Part shown: piece by piece, positions 8,970-15,854 of the stretch
Position numbering within the stretch: position 1 is the stretch's first letter
Layout of the letters: the number at the start of each line of letters is the position of its first letter
Source: GH45 sp046704385
Lineage (GTDB): Bacteria > Bacteroidota > Bacteroidia > Bacteroidales > SZUA-534
Direction of reading: 5' to 3'
Assembly: GCA_046704385.1 (NCBI GenBank)
Contig: JBJKSB010000066.1
Coordinates: 13,422-77,421, forward strand
DNA length: 64,000 nucleotides
Notes under the pieces: generated by a model
The model's input: the letters and a program-made list of their open reading frames with translations, nothing else
Database searches by the model: none
What the model was told of the DNA's origin: nothing
Made by a program: the position numbers and the translations under genes

Positions 8970-9785
8970 TTAATGAAAAGGTGAATTAGGTTCCTTAGCC
9001 ATACTTTTATAAATCATCCAGTCCACCTGATGAGGAATAATACGCTGCAAAAGGGCAACCAACTGACCATTTAAAGATAATATCTTATTTCGTTTTTTTC
9101 TTTTAATCGATCGGATTATAATTTTAGCTACATGTTCGGGACTCATCATTTTCTCTTCATTGCGAGGGGTTTCCTCCTGTTCATTCCCAACTGAATTGAG
9201 TGCATGTAGCCTTATATCAGATGCCGTAAATCCGGGTGCAACCACAAGAACATGTAATCCGTTTTTAAGGTTTTCAATGCGCAAGGTTTCCAAAAATCCG
9301 TGAATAGCAAACTTTGAAGCGGAATATCCTGAGCGGCCTGGTAATCCATGAAAACCTGCAATCGACGAAATTCCGATTACTACTCCCCTTGCTTTCAGTA
9401 AATAGGGTAAAGCAAATTTTGTACAGTAAACCGTACCCCAAAAATTCACATTCATAAGTTTTTCGAGTACATCGAATTCAACTTCAGCAAAAACTGCCCT
9501 CATAGATATACCTGCATTATTTATCAGGATATCAATACGCCCGAATTTTTCAACAGTTTTATTAATCAGATTTTCACAATCTTTTTTTTGTGAAATATCC
9601 GTCTGAGTTACTATTATGTTATGATCCAGTGTATCCAACTCCGATTTTATTGCTTCAAGTCTTTCAACGCGCCTTGCTGCCAAGTTAACTTTTGCTCCCA
9701 GTTTCGAAAATTCATAGGCCAGCGCTTTTCCAATACCTGAAGAGGCACCTGTAATAATAACCACTTTATCTGAAAAATCCTTCAT
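8970..9785 (-). CDS. Short-chain dehydrogenase/reductase (SDR)
   Basis: A 271-residue NAD(P)-dependent oxidoreductase. The Rossmann nucleotide-binding motif TGASSGIG is at residues 12-19, NNAG at 89-92 and the catalytic set at Ser140/141, Tyr154 and Lys158 (YSASK). The Arg pair in AARRVERL near 37-43 favours NADPH. The C-terminal extension (KRKKRNKILSLNGQLVALL) resembles the membrane-associating tail of the classical SDR subgroup that includes DltE/YqjQ-type proteins. It is the first gene of a unit with the nitroreductase (36-base gap). A good promoter match lies 35-65 bases upstream. Confidence 0.9.
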   Translation of the reverse strand: MKDFSDKVVIITGASSGIGKALAYEFSKLGAKVNLAARRVERLEAIKSELDTLDHNIIVTQTDISQKKDCENLINKTVEKFGRIDILINNAGISMRAVFAEVEFDVLEKLMNVNFWGTVYCTKFALPYLLKARGVVIGISSIAGFHGLPGRSGYSASKFAIHGFLETLRIENLKNGLHVLVVAPGFTASDIRLHALNSVGNEQEETPRNEEKMMSPEHVAKIIIRSIKRKKRNKILSLNGQLVALLQRIIPHQVDWMIYKSMAKEPNSPFH

Positions 9786-9820
9786 AGTATATTTATTAGG
9801 TAAAAAGGCTCTGTTTTCAA

Positions 9821-9851
9821 CAAAAATAGTGATTTGATATTCATTATTAAA
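9821..9851 (-). promoter_or_regulatory. Bacteroidota-type promoter for the SDR/nitroreductase unit
   Basis: Read on the minus strand there is a -7 element TATTTTTG (9828-9821), a full match to TAnnTTTG. A TTTA lies exactly 19 bases upstream (9851-9848), one base off the -33 consensus TTTG. The predicted start lies about 30 bases before the SDR start codon. Confidence 0.45.
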
Positions 9852-9964
9852 ATTGATCCATAATGTAATTTATCTTCCCAAAATATTTTTTTAGCCATAA
9901 ATTAATGATTACCAAACCAGTAAAATCAACACTTCCATAAATGGTCAAAAAAAATGAATCTGGG

Positions 9965-9995
9965 TTTGGAAAATTAATTATAGGTAGTATCTTTG
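9965..9995 (+). promoter_or_regulatory. Bacteroidota-type promoter of tRNA-Lys
   Basis: TTTG (9965-9968), a 19-base spacer and TATCTTTG (9988-9995) match the Bacteroidota -33/-7 consensus TTTG-N19-TAnnTTTG at every defined position. The tRNA begins 24 bases after the -7 element. Confidence 0.8.
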
Positions 9996-10018
9996 CATCG
10001 CCTTTAAAAAAAGGTACC

Positions 10019-10091
10019 GATTCAGTAGCTCAGCTGGTAGAGCACATCCCTTTTAAGGATGGGGTCCTGGGTTCGAACCCCAGCTGGATCA
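10019..10091 (+). tRNA. tRNA-Lys (anticodon TTT)
   Basis: A 73-base cloverleaf. Acceptor arms GATTCAG (10019-10025) and CTGGATC (10084-10090) with one G-T wobble, discriminator A at 10091. D-arm GCTC...GAGC, anticodon stem CATCC/GGATG around loop CTTTTAA (anticodon TTT), T-arm CTGGG-TTCGAAC-CCCAG. CCA is not encoded. It reads AAA and AAG. Confidence 0.95.
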
Positions 10092-10126
10092 CAATTGGCC
10101 TCCGCTATGGAAGTCTTGTTAAAACC

Positions 10127-10330
10127 ATGAAGTATTTTACCTACATACTTTACTCAAAATCAATCGACAAGTTCTACATAGGACATACTAATGATCTTGA
10201 CCTGAGGCTTTCAGAGCACAATAGGATTAAAGGTAAATATACTGACATTGGTATTCCTTGGGTACTTGTTTATAAAGAATCATTTGAGGATAAATTGGAC
10301 ACTTCTCAAAGAGAAATGCAGAGCAACTAA
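10127..10330 (+). pseudogene. Truncated GIY-YIG endonuclease-like gene behind tRNA-Lys
   Basis: The 67-residue product is clearly a GIY-YIG domain: FTYILYSKSIDKFYIGHT contains the YIL...YIG pair, followed by DLDLRLSEHN with the conserved Arg and PWVLVYKESFEDK. Family members normally run another 12-20 residues past QREMQ (an I-K-x-W/K-K-S-R-x-x-I-E helix). Here the frame stops after MQSN and the missing helix is not found intact in another frame, so the gene looks 3'-truncated. It starts 35 bases after the tRNA-Lys gene and its stop is 10 bases from the convergent MORN gene. The same frame runs back through the tRNA to 9941, but that part is not protein coding. These small proteins are of uncertain function and are often found near RNA genes in Bacteroidota. 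Confidence 0.65.
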
Positions 10331-10340
10331 AAGCTTTGGT

Positions 10341-11576
10341 CTATTGCTGTCTTCCTTCAGATTCTCTCATTGCCTCAGCAGAATCAGTTTCTGAAATATT
10401 TAACGGATAAGCCTGACCATTTAATATATAAACTTTCTCCCAACCAGTAGGTTGCATAATCATACCATAACTTTGCATGATACCGTGATTGAAAAATAAT
10501 ACATTTTCCATCTCACCTAGTACATTATAAATACACCATACACCTTCCTGCTTGTCATCCACATAATTTCCTCTTTTCCAAATGTTTCCATTAGGGTGGT
10601 AATAGGACCACTCTCCAAAAGATTTACCGTTTAAATACTTACCTGCCTGCTTAACCTGGCCACTTTCAAAGTATACAAGCCACAACCCATCAAATTTGGA
10701 ATTTTTAAAATTACCTTCAGAAAAAATGGCACCACTTGGATAAAAAGCCTGCCAGGTACCGATTTTATGATTATCAATAAATTGTCCTTTTTGAGCCACA
10801 CTACCATCTGGAAAATATTCCGAAAAATCATCAACCTGAATCCCCTTATTATAGTGAGTTATTGATTTTAACCGACCGTTTTCATAAAAAACCTTTAAAT
10901 CTCCCTGGATTACTCCATTTTTGTAGAAACATTTTCTTAATAAATTTCCACTTTTATAGTATACAAAAAGGGTATCTACAAAATTCTTTCCTGCCCTTTT
11001 TCCTCTGTAATTAAGGTTACCATCATCATAAAAGATTTCATAAAGCCCATTTATAGTATCATCTTTATATTCTATTCTGGATTGAACCAATCCATTTTTT
11101 CCATATAATATTTCAATCCCGTTTCGTAATCCATTAACATATTTCGACTCTGATTCCTTTTTACCGGAATTGGTAAAAGTTCTTAATACACCATCAATTT
11201 TATCATTTATATAGGTTCCTTTCTGCAAAATATTCCCAAATAAATCATAATAGGTATATCCACCATTCTTTAGGCCATTTTCAAAAAAATATTTGAATTT
11301 TATCCTTTTATTAAAATAATAAACCCACAAAGTATCCTGCAACTTATTGTCATTATAATTTGCAACCTGATTTATTATTCCGTTTTTATAATATTTGTAG
11401 AATCCCAGTCTGAGCGTATCTTTTCCGGCAATTTTACCCAAAAATATTTCCTTAAGATCACCTGTAGGATAATAAACCTTAATGGTATCTTGCCCAACAC
11501 TTTTTAAAGAAATGAAACTAATTAAAAAAAAAATGATTGTTTTTAACGAACTATTTTTCAATTTACTTGAAGTCAA
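10341..11576 (-). CDS. Secreted MORN-repeat (YwqK-like) protein
   Basis: A 411-residue protein with an N-terminal signal peptide (IIFFLISFISLKSVGQ, cleavage near residue 29). From about residue 30 to 385 it is built of MORN_2-type repeats of 22-24 residues with the pattern YY.NG....G.Y..N..DG.W..Y, for example KYYKNGIINQVANYNDNK and YYHPNGNIWKRGNYVDDK. I count roughly 14 units. In Bacteroidota such proteins are often annotated as YwqK-family antitoxins, but the repeat alone does not show that role, and no toxin gene lies beside it. The C-terminal 40 residues are unique. It is 39 bases downstream of the PapD-like gene on the same strand and may be transcribed with it. Confidence 0.8.
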   Translation of the reverse strand: MTSSKLKNSSLKTIIFFLISFISLKSVGQDTIKVYYPTGDLKEIFLGKIAGKDTLRLGFYKYYKNGIINQVANYNDNKLQDTLWVYYFNKRIKFKYFFENGLKNGGYTYYDLFGNILQKGTYINDKIDGVLRTFTNSGKKESESKYVNGLRNGIEILYGKNGLVQSRIEYKDDTINGLYEIFYDDGNLNYRGKRAGKNFVDTLFVYYKSGNLLRKCFYKNGVIQGDLKVFYENGRLKSITHYNKGIQVDDFSEYFPDGSVAQKGQFIDNHKIGTWQAFYPSGAIFSEGNFKNSKFDGLWLVYFESGQVKQAGKYLNGKSFGEWSYYHPNGNIWKRGNYVDDKQEGVWCIYNVLGEMENVLFFNHGIMQSYGMIMQPTGWEKVYILNGQAYPLNISETDSAEAMRESEGRQQ

Positions 11577-11615
11577 TGATTTAAATAATTTTGTTCATCC
11601 TTAAAATCTTTTAAT

Positions 11616-12416
11616 CTATTTATCAACGGTTATCACCGTTTGTGTACCCTCTAAATTTGATGAACTTCCAAAATCAAGTATAGCAGCAAGCGAGTATGTT
11701 CCTTTGGGCAAAATATTCGGCATAGTCAATTCCAGCTTTCGGGTACTCTTTGGAAATAATACAAAATCAGTGGCATCAAAGGTTGTCTCTTCTGCAGTTT
11801 GAATTTCAGTAGCAATTAGATATACTTTACAGGGCGTAATTCTATCCTCCAGGTTATTGACCAACACATTAAAAGTCCTTACAGTATCACCTGCATTGGT
11901 AACTTCATTTAAATTATTTATGGTAGCATTAAAAGATTTATTGATAGCAGGAGTTTGATAAACATAAACCGCAATTCTGCCACTTACAGTCATAGCTGTC
12001 TGTACACCTTGGTCTGCACTATAAGCAGTTTGTTCTTTAGCTGTACGAACAAATATAACCCCCCATTTTGAAGCAATATTATCTACAGGTTGTTGCAATG
12101 TTACGGCAATTTCTTTCTCCTCATTTGGATTTAATTCGAAAAAAGTAGGCGACATGGTTATATAATCAATCATACTGTTTTTTAAGCTTCCGGCATCAAC
12201 ATAAGTGCCTTTTCCTTTATTATCAACATTTACATCGTTTAAATTCAGTATAAAAGTTTCAGCTTTACTTTCGTGATTTCTAACCTTAATATACTTCGTT
12301 TGTGATTCCCCCGGATCGGCATTAAAAAATAACTTAAGGGGTGAAACTTCAAAATCCTGTGCAAGTAAATTTATTGTCAATAAATTCAGTAAAAAAATAT
12401 ATACAAGTTTATTCAT
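11616..12416 (-). CDS. PapD-like periplasmic chaperone-type protein
   Basis: A 266-residue exported protein (signal MNKLVYIFLLNLLTINLLAQ). Residues 22-125 form an Ig-like domain with the pattern of fimbrial chaperone N-domains: VSPLKLFFNADPGES, then Y.KVRN, then TMSPTFFELNPNEEKEIAV. A second beta domain follows (about 150-260), ending GTYSLAAILDFGSS. It resembles the divergent COG3121-type chaperones more than classical FimC/PapD; exact assignment needs a profile search. Such chaperones cap secreted subunits in the periplasm before outer-membrane assembly. It is divergent to the PP2C gene and 2.2 kb from two small secreted proteins and a large barrel protein, which would be its clients and export partner (inference). 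Confidence 0.6.
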   Translation of the reverse strand: MNKLVYIFLLNLLTINLLAQDFEVSPLKLFFNADPGESQTKYIKVRNHESKAETFILNLNDVNVDNKGKGTYVDAGSLKNSMIDYITMSPTFFELNPNEEKEIAVTLQQPVDNIASKWGVIFVRTAKEQTAYSADQGVQTAMTVSGRIAVYVYQTPAINKSFNATINNLNEVTNAGDTVRTFNVLVNNLEDRITPCKVYLIATEIQTAEETTFDATDFVLFPKSTRKLELTMPNILPKGTYSLAAILDFGSSSNLEGTQTVITVDK

Positions 12417-12576
12417 AAGGTTTTAAGCTCTATTTGACTTTATATACAAATATACATTTATTTATAATTTCCTTACATAATTAAACCTTTTTTATTCGCA
12501 AACATTGATTTAATCAAAATTAACCGATCATTTATAAGATAATATATTATTTTTGGAAAAAGCTGTGATCAATCTT

Positions 12577-14502
12577 ATGGTTAAAAAATTACTTTTTCTT
12601 TTTTTTATTTGCTTAGCATTGTTTGCCAACGCTCAAAATTACAGAGAACTGACAACTGCTGAAAAGGACGAAATTGCCCGCCTGAATGAAATGGCTCAGT
12701 TATATCGCAATGATAACGATTTTAATAACGCAGGTTTGACTTATAGCAGAATAGCGTTTAAATATTGGCAGGCCGGACGCCCCCAGGAAGCAATTGACAA
12801 TTTTGCACTATCGGCAAAATTGTATCTGCAAAAGGATAATTATAAAGAGGTTAAAAACATTTATTCAAATATTGGGGTAATTTACACTGACCAGGAAGAA
12901 CTTAATTTTGCACTCGATTTCTTTAATAAAAGCCTTGATGTACGGAAAAAATTAGGTGACAATAATGAAATTGCAGCCGGATTAATTGATGTTGCTTATA
13001 TTTTGCAGGTATTAGGTTCCACTGAAGATGCTATAAAAAAACTTGAAGAGGCATTAGATCTTGCTTTAAAACAAAAAAATTCCAGACTTATTTCAGATTG
13101 TTATCAATTACTGGCTCAAAATTACGACCAGGCTGGTAATATTAAAAAAGCACAGGAATATAACGATAAATATGATGCCTACCAGAAATACCTGAATGAA
13201 GAAAGTATGAAGGCTACGTTCACTGATGAAAAAAATGAGATTGAACAAAAGGTCGTAAAATCAGAAGCAGAAAAAAAGTTAGCTGCTGAAGTTTTTGACC
13301 TAAAACAAAAGCTTTTTGAAAAAACCCAGGATTCGTTAAGTACAACCATAAAAACTCAGAATGATAGTTTAACTGAAGCAAACCGGAGAGCTAAAGAAAA
13401 GCAAAAAGAAAATGATTTACTAACTGCACAAAATGAACTTAATAATTCTAAAATCCGTGAGCAGGAAGCACGAGATAGAATTCAGGTACTTATAATAACA
13501 ATGGCAGGAGGCGGTTTGTTCCTTATGATTATATTAACTATAGTAATGCTTCGGGCCAATCGGGCCAGAAAAAAGGCTAATATAAAGCTTGAAAAACAAA
13601 ATAAGGAAATTGCTGAAAAAAGTGAACAATTAGGTGTGGCTTTGAAGAAAATTGCACATCAAAACCAAAATATTACGCAAAGTATTAATTATGCACAGGG
13701 TATTCAGCGGGCCTTATTACCCAAACCGGAACAGTTAAATGACTACTTAAAGGAATCATTTATTCTTTTCAAACCCCGGGATATTGTAAGTGGAGATTTT
13801 TACTGGTTTCGTGAAATAGATGCACAATCGAATATATTTAAGATATTTGGGATGCATCGCCGTGATGATACCTCTCAAAAAGGTGAGAGTAGTGCAAAAA
13901 AACTGATCATTAGTGCAGTAGACTGTACTGGTCACGGGGTGCCCGGTGCCTTTATGAGTATGATTGGCTATAACCTGCTTGATGAAATTACCAACAAAGG
14001 GATAACCCGACCTGATTTAATATTGGAGGAATTACACCGTGGTGTCAGGTTTACACTGAAACAAAGAGAAACCAATAACCAGGACGGAATGGATATGGCT
14101 ATTTGTGTAATCGACAATCAGAAAAAAACCATGGAATACGCTGGTGCAAAAAACCCGTTGATATATATTCAAAATGGGGAGGTACAACAAATAAAGGGAG
14201 ATAAAAACGGTATTGGTGGAAAATCGGACGACCATAAATTTGAGTCGCATACAATAGATATAAGTGTTCCAACATGGGCCTATATATTCTCTGACGGTTA
14301 TATAGACCAGTTTGGAGGAGAACAAGGCCGTAAATTTATGATTAAAAGTTTTCGGGAAATGCTAGCTGAAATTCATCAAAAACCAATGACGCAACAAAAA
14401 GATTATTTGGAAAAAACTATTAAAGATTGGATTGGTACTAAATATAGTCAGATTGATGACTTATTAGTAATAGGTTTTAAACTGGATTTATCTGTTAATT
14501 AG
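12577..14502 (+). CDS. TPR-containing membrane SpoIIE-type PP2C protein phosphatase
   Basis: A 641-residue signalling phosphatase. A signal peptide (VKKLLFLFFICLALFANAQ) leads to a periplasmic TPR region (about 22-190, e.g. ALDFFNKSLDVRKKLGD), a coiled coil rich in K/E (205-300), one membrane span (about 305-327), a second coiled coil and a cytoplasmic SpoIIE/PP2C domain (about 375-640). Metal-binding acidic residues lie in VSGDFYWF, in Asp449 of DCTGHGVPGAF and in Asp573 of FSDGYIDQFGG. It would dephosphorylate a phospho-Ser/Thr protein such as an anti-anti-sigma factor or a SiaC-type protein. The ATG at 12577 is preferred to the in-frame TTG at 12553 because it starts the signal peptide. 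It is divergent to the chaperone gene. Confidence 0.9.
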   Translation: MVKKLLFLFFICLALFANAQNYRELTTAEKDEIARLNEMAQLYRNDNDFNNAGLTYSRIAFKYWQAGRPQEAIDNFALSAKLYLQKDNYKEVKNIYSNIGVIYTDQEELNFALDFFNKSLDVRKKLGDNNEIAAGLIDVAYILQVLGSTEDAIKKLEEALDLALKQKNSRLISDCYQLLAQNYDQAGNIKKAQEYNDKYDAYQKYLNEESMKATFTDEKNEIEQKVVKSEAEKKLAAEVFDLKQKLFEKTQDSLSTTIKTQNDSLTEANRRAKEKQKENDLLTAQNELNNSKIREQEARDRIQVLIITMAGGGLFLMIILTIVMLRANRARKKANIKLEKQNKEIAEKSEQLGVALKKIAHQNQNITQSINYAQGIQRALLPKPEQLNDYLKESFILFKPRDIVSGDFYWFREIDAQSNIFKIFGMHRRDDTSQKGESSAKKLIISAVDCTGHGVPGAFMSMIGYNLLDEITNKGITRPDLILEELHRGVRFTLKQRETNNQDGMDMAICVIDNQKKTMEYAGAKNPLIYIQNGEVQQIKGDKNGIGGKSDDHKFESHTIDISVPTWAYIFSDGYIDQFGGEQGRKFMIKSFREMLAEIHQKPMTQQKDYLEKTIKDWIGTKYSQIDDLLVIGFKLDLSVN

Positions 14503-14629
14503 TAATAAAAAATTACCGTTTTATGTAAAAAAATGATAGTATCTCCAATTTTTTTAAACCTTAAAGGTTAGATATTCGTTTTTTTATATAAATTGCGTTC
14601 TAATATTGTCAAACTAAACATTTAATCAC

Positions 14630-15247
14630 ATGAAAAAAGTAATATTTATTTTAGCTTTTGCTGGATTTGCAGTTGCCGGTTTTTCACAGGCAGTTGTGGA
14701 TAATGCTTTGATACCTATCTCAATTACGTTAAATTCAATATTAAGAATGAATGTAACTTCAGGAGGTAACATTGACTTTGCAGTTAATACCATCGCACAA
14801 TATGAGAATGGTATTGATAATACCGAGCGGTATCAAACCAAGTTTACAGTAGCTTCATCCACTGACTTTTGGGTACAATTATATGCTGAGGATGATTATT
14901 TTTATGGTAGTGACGATGTAAATAACACTATGGATTTGAATTATGTTTGCTATCAACTTACTTCGGATGGTTCAAATACAGTTGCAGGGGGGTTTAATAC
15001 CTTAGCTCCAGCTGGTGGCTGGCAAGCATTGACGAAATCTGACGCTGCTGTAAATGTTGTTTCACCTGGTGCAAATCATAATGCTGGTGATATCAGTGCC
15101 AATAGTTTTACTATTTTCTGGGAACTTGGAACACAAAATGATAGAAATGCTACAGGTGGTGCAACCACTACTTTAAAACAGGGAAACTTTGCTTCTGACC
15201 GGTATGCAACCAACGTGTTTTTAGTATTGTCTGCCACAGCTCCCTAA
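14630..15247 (+). CDS. Small secreted beta-rich protein, possible fibre subunit
   Basis: A 205-residue exported protein (signal MKKVIFILAFAGFAVAGFSQ). The mature part resembles DUF4402/spore-coat-U-like subunits: an early strand ISITLNSILRMNV, a GGNIDFAVNTI motif, FTVASSTDFWVQLYA, and a C-terminal strand of alternating hydrophobics (ATNVFLVLSATAP), as expected for a chaperone-assembled subunit. It is rich in T, N, A and G, with one Cys in the mature part. A weak promoter-like TAATATTG lies at 14601-14608. Downstream is a perfect hairpin terminator. Subunit function is inferred from the fold pattern and the neighbouring chaperone-like and barrel genes. Confidence 0.6.
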   Translation: MKKVIFILAFAGFAVAGFSQAVVDNALIPISITLNSILRMNVTSGGNIDFAVNTIAQYENGIDNTERYQTKFTVASSTDFWVQLYAEDDYFYGSDDVNNTMDLNYVCYQLTSDGSNTVAGGFNTLAPAGGWQALTKSDAAVNVVSPGANHNAGDISANSFTIFWELGTQNDRNATGGATTTLKQGNFASDRYATNVFLVLSATAP

Positions 15248-15261
15248 TAAACCGAATTAAT

Positions 15262-15319
15262 AAAAAAAAGTCAAATGATATAATATTTACATAAAAATAA
15301 TATCATTTGACTTTTTTTT
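15262..15319. terminator. Perfect 20-bp inverted repeat, bidirectional terminator or attenuator
   Basis: The left arm 15262-15281 (eight A residues, then GTCAAATGATAT) is the exact reverse complement of the right arm 15300-15319, with an 18-base AT loop. The arm ends in eight T residues on either strand, so it can terminate in both directions. It separates the first secreted protein gene from the next two; some readthrough could set the ratio of subunit to barrel protein. Confidence 0.85.
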
Positions 15320-15341
15320 CGTTTAAGATATTGCATCAAGA

Positions 15342-15854
15342 ATGAAGAAATGGATATTTCTGATTATTTTATTTATTTCAACAGGCTATTTAGTTGCGCA
15401 ACAACCTCCTGGTACCGATGGACATGTATGGACAACCAAAGGAGGTGAGGTTAAATTTCAAATGGAGAATATGCGCAGTATAATGGAAGGTATGACTTAT
15501 ACAGATTATCTTGAGCTAAGTATTACTTATTGTGATAGTAATTATATAACAACTGGTTGGGAATTGTACGTGTATTCTGCCTATGCAGAATTTCAGGCTG
15601 AAATGAATACAGTACCAACAATACCCTTGGATGTTATCACTATATCAAGCAGGATGGAAAACGGGACAGATATTGCTGTTGATGAACAATTGAGCCAAAC
15701 TCCATTACTTGTTGGTGAAGGATTGCCACCTTTTGGTCCCGACAAGTGTGTGCAGGATAAAGTGATATTATCATTCTCTTGTGCCAGTTTGGTTGGATAT
15801 TCATTTGATTTTTACAGGACTAGTTTACAATTTGAGCTTAAAACAAAAAATTAA
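15342..15854 (+). CDS. Small secreted protein, possible minor fibre subunit
   Basis: A 170-residue exported protein (signal IFLIILFISTGYLVAQ). I do not recognise the family. The mature part has three cysteines (ITYCDS, PDKCVQD, SFSCAS) and repeated alternating strands; its end (FYRTSLQFELKTKN) is again a strand with alternating hydrophobic residues. Its stop overlaps the next ATG by one base (TAATG at 15852-15856), so it is translationally coupled to the 1176-residue outer-membrane protein. That coupling and its size suggest a secreted partner or subunit of that protein (inference). Confidence 0.6.
   Translation: MKKWIFLIILFISTGYLVAQQPPGTDGHVWTTKGGEVKFQMENMRSIMEGMTYTDYLELSITYCDSNYITTGWELYVYSAYAEFQAEMNTVPTIPLDVITISSRMENGTDIAVDEQLSQTPLLVGEGLPPFGPDKCVQDKVILSFSCASLVGYSFDFYRTSLQFELKTKN

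Noticed and set aside
9941..10126. Open frame running through the tRNA-Lys into the GIY-YIG gene
   Set aside because: It covers a perfect tRNA and its promoter; the protein similarity begins only at the ATG at 10127.
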